Virus record (IMG/VR): IMGVR_UViG_3300025011_000042
Location: 1 to 63,166 of that record
Length of the DNA stretch: 63,166 bases
Source of the DNA: a virus
Direction: 5' to 3' (one strand)
Shown: in pieces, positions 34,378 to 41,696 of the stretch
Layout: every line of letters begins with the position of its first letter
Position numbering within the stretch: the stretch's first letter is position 1
Made by a program: the position numbers and the translations under genes
The notes under the pieces: generated by a model
What the model saw: only the letters and a program-made list of their open reading frames with translations
Databases searched by the model: none
What the model was told of the DNA's origin: nothing

Positions 34378-34464
34378 ATGTTAAACAATTTTTGGAAAGA
34401 GAATGGCTTAGCTATAGCAATCGGTTTCATATGTGGTGCTGCCTTATTTTGGTTAACGAAGTAG
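34378..34464 (+). CDS. Tiny membrane peptide
   Basis: This 28-aa protein is behind GGAGGG. A short charged start (NFWKEN) is followed by a transmembrane helix (LAIAIGFICGAALFWL). The next ATG follows its stop directly. Function unknown. Confidence 0.6.
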   Translation: MLNNFWKENGLAIAIGFICGAALFWLTK

Positions 34465-34686
34465 ATGTACTACATTATTAATGGGGTGTTTAGAATTGAA
34501 CCACTTTTAATTACGTCTGTTATATTAAATGTAACGCTTACAGTACAGTATGTTATGTTAGTAAAGAAACATAATCGTGTTATTGATGATGTGGTGTCTA
34601 TGCTTGAAGACATTAAAGGTAGACATTGTAGACCACCTAAACCACTGGCACAAGGAAAGGTTAGAAAGCAAGGACTAAATAACTAG
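34465..34686 (+). CDS. Small membrane-anchored protein
   Basis: This 73-aa protein has an N-terminal membrane segment (PLLITSVILNVTLTVQYVML) and a basic, Pro-containing cytoplasmic tail. It has no close ribosome binding site and probably depends on coupling to the preceding gene. Confidence 0.55.
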   Translation: MYYIINGVFRIEPLLITSVILNVTLTVQYVMLVKKHNRVIDDVVSMLEDIKGRHCRPPKPLAQGKVRKQGLNN

Positions 34687-34697
34687 GAGGAGTACAA

Positions 34698-34964
34698 ATG
34701 GATAATGCAAACAATGCCGATGGTAAAGAAGTTCGCTATTACCTAGATATTATAAAGAAAGCAATGGAACCTAAACCCGATATAAAGTCATTCGAGCCTT
34801 CTTATATTGTTACGGCAGTAAAGTTGCCTACTGGTGCTATTGAGCTAATAGTTAACAGTAGCAACATAGCAGAAAAGATTGATTACCTATTAGAAGCCTA
34901 TGATGAAAGCATGTGCCTAAAAGCTAATCCGAAGATATTTATAAGTAATGTAATGGTTGTATGA
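34698..34964 (+). CDS. Unknown protein before the DUF4326 gene
   Basis: This 88-aa protein is behind AGGAGG. Alternating helix and strand segments (EVRYYLDIIKKAM; SYIVTAVKLPTGAIELIVNS) suggest a small alpha-beta fold. It ends TGA inside ATGA, with the next gene starting at that ATG, showing that TGA functions as a stop here. Confidence 0.6.
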   Translation: MDNANNADGKEVRYYLDIIKKAMEPKPDIKSFEPSYIVTAVKLPTGAIELIVNSSNIAEKIDYLLEAYDESMCLKANPKIFISNVMVV

Positions 34965-35227
34965 TACCTGCAAGATTAGTTAATAAGAAGCATAAGCATG
35001 ACGTGTACATCGGCAGACCGTCGCGTTGGGGGAACCCTTACCACATTGGTATAGATGGTACACGTGAAGAGTGTATAGCAAAATATGAAGACCATGTGAG
35101 GACAAGCAAGATTTTAATGCGAGCCTTACCAGCATTAGCTGGTAAGGTATTAGGATGACACTGTCCTCCGAAGCCGTGTCACGGCTCTGTACTGATTAAG
35201 ATACTGAATGAAATTGAGTACGCGTAG
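34961..35227 (+). CDS. DUF4326 protein with in-frame TGA at the conserved Cys
   Basis: The 89-codon frame starts at ATG 34961 (ATGA overlap). DUF4326 hallmarks are HDVYIGRPSRWGNPYHIG and REECIAKYEDH. After ALAGKVLG comes TGA (35156-35158), and the frame continues with HCPPKPCHGSVLIKIL to TAG 35225-35227. The family has GKxLGCxCxPxPCHGxVL here, so TGA replaces the first conserved Cys. A hairpin with stem AGCCGU/ACGGCU and loop GUC begins 14 bases after the TGA, as bacterial selenocysteine signals do. A perfect 10-bp hairpin (35124-35147) precedes the TGA. Selenoprotein, nonsense mutation and sequencing error remain open. Confidence 0.7.
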
Positions 35228-35459
35228 GTGGTGGCAACAAATAGCTAAGTACACTATAGACGGCATTTTGTTTCAACATAAGCTACTTGCAACAGTACCT
35301 GAACAAGACACACATAATTATAACAGTACAAACAAAGACAATGAAAATATGCTCCTTTACAAAACGTTTCACCATAGTGCACTTATGGCATGTGGCGGTG
35401 GCGGTGGTGGTGGAGGAGGAGGTGGCGGCGGTGGCGGCGGCGGTGGTGGCAATTGGTAA
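35208..35459 (+). CDS. Possible glycine-rich peptide
   Basis: This frame of 83 codons ends in MAC followed by 19 glycines and NW (GGN tract about 35397-35453). Codons GGC, GGT and GGA are mixed, unlike a simple DNA repeat, which hints at selection for glycine. There is no clear binding site at 35208 or at the inner ATG 35388, and the 5' end overlaps the DUF4326 readthrough. It may be noncoding. Confidence 0.3.
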   Translation: MKLSTRRWWQQIAKYTIDGILFQHKLLATVPEQDTHNYNSTNKDNENMLLYKTFHHSALMACGGGGGGGGGGGGGGGGGGGNW

Positions 35460-35484
35460 TAATAAAGAAATGAGGTACTAATAA

Positions 35485-36483
35485 ATGGTAGTAGCATTAA
35501 AGCAATTAACTAACTGCTCTGTGTATTCAACAGTAACTAAAGAGGAAGATGAAGATGCTTGGCTAAAAGCTAGGACAAGAGGTATAGGTGGTTCTGACGT
35601 TGGCGCTATATGTGGTGTAAGTCCATTCACGTCAGCACGTCAAGTGTACCTTAGTAAAACCGGTCAGTATGAAGATTCAGTAAAAGGCTTCAGCGCCGCG
35701 GCTACAGAACGCATGCACTTTGGTAGCATGCTAGAACCGATAGTTGCAGATGAGTTTGCTAAGCGTACAGGCTTAAAGCTTGTAGAAGTTAAAGCTACAC
35801 TAATGCATAATGAAGTACTGTGGGCATTAGCAAACATTGACAGGTTAGTAGTAGATGACGAAGGTAAACCTATAGGTGTGCTAGAGTGTAAGACAACAAG
35901 CGAATATATGAACAGTGACTGGGAGAATGGCGACTTGTTATTGTCATATATATACCAACTTAACTGGTACTTATGGATAACAGGCCTTAAGAGAGGCTGG
36001 TTCGCATGCTTAGTTGGCGGTAACAAGTTCTACCATTATGAAGTGTTCAGGAATGATGAACTGCTAGAAACTATCATAATACCTGCAGTTACACATTTCT
36101 GGAAAGAAAACGTTTGTAGTTTAATAGAGCCAGAACTACAGGCAACTGATAAAGACTTCGCTAACGGCTTATACGCAGAGGTTATAAAAAATGCTGAGAT
36201 TATAATGGAAGATGATGTTGCCAACGAGCTTGCTCGTACAGTCTTCGATTGTAAGATACAGATTAAAGAGATTACGGCGATTATGGAAGAGGCACAGAAT
36301 AGATTGAAAGACAGACTTAAGGAAAATGAAATCGGTTATACAAAAGATTTCATGATTAAATGGTCGCCGCGGTCACAGGTTAGAGTTGACACAGACAAGC
36401 TTAAGGGACAATTTCCACAGATATACGCTCAATGTCAAAAGAGAATTGACTTCAGGGCGATGTCAGTTAAAGGAGTGAAGTAA
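35485..36483 (+). CDS. YqaJ-type recombination exonuclease
   Basis: This 332-aa protein is behind GAGGTAC. The YqaJ viral-recombinase core includes WLKARTRGIGGSDVGAICG (about 27-45), the metal site in GVLECKTT (about 132-139, E-x-K), and YIYQLNWYLWITG. It is the lambda-exonuclease-type 5'-3' nuclease used in phage recombination, normally working with an annealing protein. The C-terminal helical part (about 240-332) is coiled. Confidence 0.9.
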   Translation: MVVALKQLTNCSVYSTVTKEEDEDAWLKARTRGIGGSDVGAICGVSPFTSARQVYLSKTGQYEDSVKGFSAAATERMHFGSMLEPIVADEFAKRTGLKLVEVKATLMHNEVLWALANIDRLVVDDEGKPIGVLECKTTSEYMNSDWENGDLLLSYIYQLNWYLWITGLKRGWFACLVGGNKFYHYEVFRNDELLETIIIPAVTHFWKENVCSLIEPELQATDKDFANGLYAEVIKNAEIIMEDDVANELARTVFDCKIQIKEITAIMEEAQNRLKDRLKENEIGYTKDFMIKWSPRSQVRVDTDKLKGQFPQIYAQCQKRIDFRAMSVKGVK

Positions 36484-36914
36484 TGGATAAGCTTTACAAA
36501 TGTGACCCTGAAAAGAACACTGAATGTACTAAAGAAAGCTGTGGTACGCACTGTACTAAGACTACAAATAAGAAATTTGCTATGCAGGAAGAACCTACAT
36601 GTACGGTACGCATGGACGGCGAAGAAGTAACTACAGATGATTTTATAGCCATTGTAGTTAATGACGAAGCAGATGCCGTGCTAATATTCAACACTGACGC
36701 TTTGACGCTAGGAATGGCTCTTAGGCTGCTTACTAAGTCATTCGCTGAGATGATGGCAGAGTGTACAGAGGAAGAACGTAATGAAATCAAAGCTGTACTA
36801 AACAACGAGCACTTCATTAAGCAGACTGACGAAGAAAGCTCTGCAAGGCACGTGTCACAGCGTCCTACACTGAGCCTTGTTACAAATGGTAAGAAAGAGG
36901 TAAACAATGAATAA
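36483..36914 (+). CDS. Unknown protein with N-terminal Cys motif
   Basis: This 143-aa protein starts in the YqaJ stop (TAATG). The N-terminus (YKCDPEKNTECTKESCGTHC) is a short Cys pattern seen in many small phage proteins of low-GC hosts. The remainder is alpha-beta with an acidic helix. It overlaps ThyX. Function unknown. Confidence 0.65.
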   Translation: MDKLYKCDPEKNTECTKESCGTHCTKTTNKKFAMQEEPTCTVRMDGEEVTTDDFIAIVVNDEADAVLIFNTDALTLGMALRLLTKSFAEMMAECTEEERNEIKAVLNNEHFIKQTDEESSARHVSQRPTLSLVTNGKKEVNNE

Positions 36915-37710
36915 GATTGAAGTTGCCGTACTCCATGAAGCAAATGTAAGTCCAGCAGGAATGATGATGTTCCTTGCTAAGCTCACACAGCGCGGCCATA
37001 GTATAACTGATATGAGTTCATTAAAGAACTTGTACCAGGAGTGTATATACGGCCCGCTACCGTTAGTGGCTGATAAAGTCGCAGTGATGCCACATGGAAC
37101 CATCAAAAGGTTCACGCCTATAACAATAGCTATTGTGGGTGCTTCACGTAGGTTCTTAGCACAGGCAAGAACACATCAAGTCGGTTTTACGTGTGTATCA
37201 GCATCGCTGCAGTACAGCGATTATTCTAATGGAGCAGACTTTGTAGTTCCTTATAAGTTCTTTGAGAGTGATTCAATTGTAGGTGATATGTATCTACAAT
37301 CATGTAAAGACTCTATGAGACACTACCGGCAGTTGGTAGACAGAACAGATGATAACGATTCAGCTGGCTACGCGTCGCCACAAGGCTTACGTAACATACT
37401 GATAATGCAAGGTAATCATGAAGCGTTACGCTACTTTATTCGTACACGTGGTTGTAACAGGAATACAGCTGAGACGCAGTACGTGACAATGTTGGTGTGG
37501 AAGGAACTATTGACTACTGCCGATGGTTGTGTAATGTTCGAAAAAGCTGGCCCAGATTGTTGCTATGGCCAGTGCCGTGAAGGCACTATGACATGTGGTA
37601 AGTCTCTTAAGCCGGTAGCTGAAATGCAGCGTATAGTTAATGATAACTTACCTACGCTGATAATTGAAAAACGGTGGCCGTTGCTTCTTGGAGGTATCGT
37701 CAAATGTTAA
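36907..37710 (+). CDS. thyX: Flavin-dependent thymidylate synthase (ThyX)
   Basis: This 267-aa protein fits ThyX, which methylates dUMP using methylenetetrahydrofolate and FAD. The signature is a variant of RHRx7S: RTHQVGFTCVSAS (about residues 86-98), followed by LQYSDYSN. A second conserved segment is LRNILIMQGNHEALRYFIRTRGC, near the C-terminal active site. It is within a run of nucleotide genes (kinase, dCMP deaminase, RNR). The variant motif is the only caveat. Confidence 0.8.
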   Translation: MNKIEVAVLHEANVSPAGMMMFLAKLTQRGHSITDMSSLKNLYQECIYGPLPLVADKVAVMPHGTIKRFTPITIAIVGASRRFLAQARTHQVGFTCVSASLQYSDYSNGADFVVPYKFFESDSIVGDMYLQSCKDSMRHYRQLVDRTDDNDSAGYASPQGLRNILIMQGNHEALRYFIRTRGCNRNTAETQYVTMLVWKELLTTADGCVMFEKAGPDCCYGQCREGTMTCGKSLKPVAEMQRIVNDNLPTLIIEKRWPLLLGGIVKC

Positions 37711-38168
37711 TACTGCTTGAAGGGCCTGATGGTAGTGGAAAAACTACTCTTGCTAAGCAATTAGCAAAACAAACTGGTTATAAACAGGTATGTTTCAGCT
37801 ATCCTAAATCAGAACAGGAAAAAGCTGAAATGTTAAGTATGTACGAAAAAGTTATTAAGAGTGCTGGCAATGTTATAATAGATCGCTGCTGGTATTCTGA
37901 AATGGTATACGGTCCTATATTACGTAAAGAAAACAATATAAGTTTTCCACAGATGTACACACTAGAACGGTTGTTAGCTAAGAAAGGCGCTATGATTATC
38001 TACTGTACTGGTGATAGGAATACTCTATGGGAACGATGCCTTAAGCGTGGTGAAGATTACGTAACTGATCTTGAAGATTTTATTAACATATGTAGAGGGT
38101 ACAACACGCTAATGCTTGATGTACCTCACTACATCCCGGTAACAAAATATGAGTACATTGACGTGTAA
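37704..38168 (+). CDS. Thymidylate / deoxynucleoside monophosphate kinase
   Basis: This 154-aa P-loop kinase has LLEGPDGSGKTTLAKQLA (residues 3-20) as Walker A, DRCWYSEMVYGP as the D-R-(W/Y) substrate motif, and a lid-like segment CLKRGEDYVTD. It would phosphorylate dTMP made by the ThyX just upstream. It is shorter than typical Tmk (~205 residues). Start ATG 37704 follows GGAGG and overlaps thyX by 7 bases. Confidence 0.8.
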   Translation: MLILLEGPDGSGKTTLAKQLAKQTGYKQVCFSYPKSEQEKAEMLSMYEKVIKSAGNVIIDRCWYSEMVYGPILRKENNISFPQMYTLERLLAKKGAMIIYCTGDRNTLWERCLKRGEDYVTDLEDFINICRGYNTLMLDVPHYIPVTKYEYIDV

Positions 38169-38751
38169 AGGTTGTGGTTGGGTTTACCCACCAGATACAA
38201 CTAGACGAAGATGTAGATTCTGCGGCACTGAGTTTGAAGAAAGCACTTGTAAGATATGTGGTAAGTTTGGGAAGCTATTTCCCAAACTTACTATATGCAG
38301 AGAATGTTACAATAGACACTTAAGGGAGTCAGGCACAGCCAGTAGGCTGTATGCAAAAAAGATAACTAAGTACATTAAGAACGTTGAAGATAAGTATACA
38401 GCATGGCGGGACTTAATTAACAAAATACCGAAACCTTACAAGTTCCTTACGGAGAGTCAATGGTTAGATGCCTGTAGATTCTTCAATGGTTGTGCACTTT
38501 GTAACAACAAGGAAGTAACTACAAGAGGTTTTTTCATACAGCATAGTGCAGGTGGTAAGTATTGTGATTGGAACACACTACCGTTATGTGAACAGTGCGC
38601 GACAAGGTTAAATATACAGCCTAACCCATTTAAGCGTATGGATAAAATACTAAATAGGACGGTTAACACTGAACGCGGTATGTCAAAGGAAAAGGTAGAA
38701 GCTGCGGCGTTGTATTTAAGTAGTAAGATGGAGGTTTTAATACGTGGGTAG
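38149..38751 (+). CDS. Zinc-ribbon protein of unknown function
   Basis: This 200-aa protein overlaps the kinase by 20 bases. The N-terminus has three CxxC pairs (CKGCGW, CRFCGT, CKICGK, CRECYN), giving two zinc ribbons. The rest is basic and helical, with more Cys pairs (CALCNN, CEQCAT) in an HNH-like arrangement (FIQHSAGGKYCDWNTLPLCEQC). It may be a nuclease remnant or DNA-binding factor. Confidence 0.65.
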   Translation: MSTLTCKGCGWVYPPDTTRRRCRFCGTEFEESTCKICGKFGKLFPKLTICRECYNRHLRESGTASRLYAKKITKYIKNVEDKYTAWRDLINKIPKPYKFLTESQWLDACRFFNGCALCNNKEVTTRGFFIQHSAGGKYCDWNTLPLCEQCATRLNIQPNPFKRMDKILNRTVNTERGMSKEKVEAAALYLSSKMEVLIRG

Positions 38752-39148
38752 AAGTGAAAAACTTGCAGTTTTTAAAGCATTTACAAACCACCTAGCAACA
38801 TTGTCTAAGTGCACCGAACGTAAGGTTGCGGCTATTATTACAGACTACAATTTGACACAGGTGTACAGTATAGGTATAAATGGTGGACCTAAAGACCTTG
38901 ATGATTGTATGTGTGTTACAGATGGTAAGTTTGGTTGTTTACATGCCGAAATAAATGCGCTTATTAAATGCAAGGTAATGGCACAAAACAAAATTATGAT
39001 TGTGTCTCTATCGCCGTGTAAACAATGCGCTGCTGCAATAATAAACGAGCCAGGTGGATTTAATACAGTGTACTACATGGAAGAATGGAAGTACTCTGAA
39101 GGTCTTAAATTATTAAAAAATGCGGGGATAAACACTCTTAAAATATGA
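38744..39148 (+). CDS. dCMP deaminase
   Basis: This 134-aa cytidine/deoxycytidylate deaminase starts at a GTG. The catalytic and zinc motifs are HAEINAL (about 67-73) and PCKQC (about 92-96). It converts dCMP to dUMP, feeding ThyX two genes upstream. Length and motif order are normal for the family. It closes the local cluster and ends with TGA. Confidence 0.9.
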   Translation: MGRSEKLAVFKAFTNHLATLSKCTERKVAAIITDYNLTQVYSIGINGGPKDLDDCMCVTDGKFGCLHAEINALIKCKVMAQNKIMIVSLSPCKQCAAAIINEPGGFNTVYYMEEWKYSEGLKLLKNAGINTLKI

Positions 39149-39259
39149 CGTGCAGCATATAGCATTAACCTTTAAATAGTACGTAAGTATTGTTTATATA
39201 CATTTATACTAGTAATAATTTACGGACCTACAACACGTTAATTTAAGGAGGTGAACAAT

Positions 39260-39493
39260 TTGGCTAATATAGTTATTAACACTACACCAGAAGAGCAAGA
39301 AGCTGTACTAGATGCACTTAGAAAACTACAAGGTGTTGTAGTTCCGTTATCAAGAGTAGTAGGTATAACAGGTTTGACATACAGTAAAGTTAGGTATGTA
39401 GTAATGGACTTAGAGGATGCAGGCAAAATAAAACGCATCAAAGCTAAAGAATTTAATAAGCACTACGTACGGTACATGTATGAAGTGCTGTAA
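39260..39493 (+). CDS. Small winged-helix regulator candidate
   Basis: This 77-aa protein starts at a TTG eight bases after AAGGAGG; an in-frame GTG at 39251 overlaps that site. The segment EEQEAVLDALRKLQGVVVPLSRVVGITGLTYSKVRYVVMDLEDAGKIKRI reads as a winged helix. It directly precedes the ribonucleotide reductase gene, so it may regulate it or other genes. It is one of few DNA-binding regulators visible. Confidence 0.55.
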   Translation: MANIVINTTPEEQEAVLDALRKLQGVVVPLSRVVGITGLTYSKVRYVVMDLEDAGKIKRIKAKEFNKHYVRYMYEVL

Positions 39494-39513
39494 ATAACGG
39501 AGGTGTATCTACA

Positions 39514-41682
39514 ATAGCACTATTATCGGACGCTGGTCAACGCGTGTTTGATGCGCGTTACGCAGCAAGAGATGAAAATGGTATAATATATGAAACGTTT
39601 GAGCAGGCTGTTGACAGACTTGCAAAAGTTGCATCAAGTGTTGAGGAAAATCAAAAGCACTGGTACAGTGAATTCAAGTACGTGCTTGAGAATCTACTAT
39701 TGGTACCATCAACGCCTATATGGGCTAACATTGGTAAAGATGACAGAGAATGGCAACCGTCCGCATGTTTTGTATTGGATATAGAAGATGATCTACATGA
39801 GATGTATAAAACGCTTACTGATACAGCATTGATATTTAAGTCAGGTGGCGGTGTAGGGTATAACTTCAGTAAGATACGTCCTAAAGGTTCTTTAGTTAAC
39901 TCTACAAAAGGTAAGGCATCTGGTGTTGTTGAACTTATAAAGTTGTATGATGCAAGTTCATCAATGGTTATGCAAGGTGGCGTGCGACGCGGCGCTTCGA
40001 TGGCTATACTTAACATAGACCATCCAGAGATAATTGACTTCATAAATGCTAAACTAAACGGTGAATTACCTAATTTCAATTTATCTGTAGGTGTTTTCAA
40101 TTCATTCATGGACGCGTTAGAAGCAGATGGCTATTGGGACCTACAATTCAACGGTATAGTTCATCAGACAATTAGGGCTAGAGAACTGTGGCGTATTATA
40201 GTTGAAGCGTCATATGCATGCGGCGACCCTGGATTGATATTCCTAGACCACATACAACATGATAATCCAATGATACATGTAGTGTTAAGAGCTACAAATC
40301 CATGTGGTGAACAACCTTTAGCAATCGGTGAGTCTTGTTTATTAGCCAGTATTAACTTGGCAAGATTGCTTGTAGGTACGCCTGAGTTCTACAGGGTTAT
40401 ACAAATTGCTGTAAGATTTCTTGACAATATGATCGAGGTGGCACAGTATCCATTGGTTGTTATAGCTGAAGCTACACTTGCTACACGTAAGATTGGCTTA
40501 GGTTACACTGGTTTAGCTGATGCGCTGTTTAAAGCACGGTTCGCGTACGACTCTGAAGAAGGTCGTATGTACGCTAAACGTATAACAGGTAGTTTACGTT
40601 CTATAGCGTATGAAGCGTCTATTGATTTAGCTAAAGAAAAAGGCTGTTTCCCAGAATGGTGCAATAGTACGTTTTATCCTAATATACCGATGCGAAATGC
40701 TACCCGTGTAACAATGGCACCAACAGGGTCTGTTACAACAGTGGCAGGCTGTGAGGGTTATGGTGTTGAGCCTATATTCGCTGTTGCATACAAGAAATCT
40801 ACAAACGTTGCGGGTGACTTTGAAGTGTTTAGTCCGCTGTTTGTAGAAGCATGCAATGAATATAAAGTACCTACTGACGTTATGGTAAAAGTGGCAGAAC
40901 TTGGTACATGCCAAGGTGTTGAGGGAGTGCCTGGTATAATACAACATGTATTTAAAGGAGCACAAGACATCGCCGTTATAGACCATTTACTAATGCAATC
41001 TGCTATACAGGAAGAAATTGATAATGCAGTGAGTAAAACAATAAACATGCCTAAGACAGCAACTATGCTTGATGTAAACGAAGCGTTCAGGGCTGCTTAC
41101 AAACTAAATCTTAAGGGCATAACAGTATTCAGAGACGGCTGTAAGAAAGGCACAATCACAGTAGGTGAAGGTAATACAACTAAAATTGTTGCACAAGTAG
41201 GCTGCGTTATTAAAAAGAGACCTGAAAGTGCACCGGGTGAAACATTCTGTTTATTAACTGGTTGTGGCAAACTGTATCTTACTGTTAACTATGAACACGG
41301 TGAAATACTAGAGGCTTTCATAACTACAGGTTCTGATGGCGGTTGTCTAATATACACTGAGGCAACGTCTAGACTAATAAGCCTGGCAGTACGCGCAGGT
41401 ATACCTATTGAAGTTATAGTTGAGCAGCTTAAGAGTACTCATGCATGCCCATCTTATATGCATGCAAAAGGCGCCGGTAAGAAGCTGTCAAGAGGTAAAT
41501 CTTGTCCTTCTATTATCGCTAATAAACTACAAGAAATTACGGATAAAATCAAGACGCGTGAGCAAGTAGTGGTGCAGATACACGATAAAGCAATGACGCA
41601 AATGTGTGAAATATGTGGAGAACAGCTGCGCGCCGCTGAAGGATGTTTTGTGTGTACTAACTGTGGGTATTCAAAATGTTAA
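39514..41682 (+). CDS. nrdJ: Class II (B12-dependent) ribonucleotide reductase
   Basis: This protein of about 722 aa reduces ribonucleotides using adenosylcobalamin. Motifs are GVGYNFSKIRPKG (about 109-121), NPCGEQPL (about 261-268) with the active-site Cys and Glu, APTGSVTTVAGC (about 402-413) and a C-terminal zinc segment (CEICGE...CTNCGY). No ATG, GTG or TTG matches the homologous N-terminus: the expected LLSDAGQRVFDARYA begins near ATA 39514, nine bases after GGAGGT. GTG 39544 would cut it. An ATA start or an ATG-to-ATA change is likely. Confidence 0.9.
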   Translation: MALLSDAGQRVFDARYAARDENGIIYETFEQAVDRLAKVASSVEENQKHWYSEFKYVLENLLLVPSTPIWANIGKDDREWQPSACFVLDIEDDLHEMYKTLTDTALIFKSGGGVGYNFSKIRPKGSLVNSTKGKASGVVELIKLYDASSSMVMQGGVRRGASMAILNIDHPEIIDFINAKLNGELPNFNLSVGVFNSFMDALEADGYWDLQFNGIVHQTIRARELWRIIVEASYACGDPGLIFLDHIQHDNPMIHVVLRATNPCGEQPLAIGESCLLASINLARLLVGTPEFYRVIQIAVRFLDNMIEVAQYPLVVIAEATLATRKIGLGYTGLADALFKARFAYDSEEGRMYAKRITGSLRSIAYEASIDLAKEKGCFPEWCNSTFYPNIPMRNATRVTMAPTGSVTTVAGCEGYGVEPIFAVAYKKSTNVAGDFEVFSPLFVEACNEYKVPTDVMVKVAELGTCQGVEGVPGIIQHVFKGAQDIAVIDHLLMQSAIQEEIDNAVSKTINMPKTATMLDVNEAFRAAYKLNLKGITVFRDGCKKGTITVGEGNTTKIVAQVGCVIKKRPESAPGETFCLLTGCGKLYLTVNYEHGEILEAFITTGSDGGCLIYTEATSRLISLAVRAGIPIEVIVEQLKSTHACPSYMHAKGAGKKLSRGKSCPSIIANKLQEITDKIKTREQVVVQIHDKAMTQMCEICGEQLRAAEGCFVCTNCGYSKC

Positions 41683-41696
41683 TGAGGTGAGACTTA

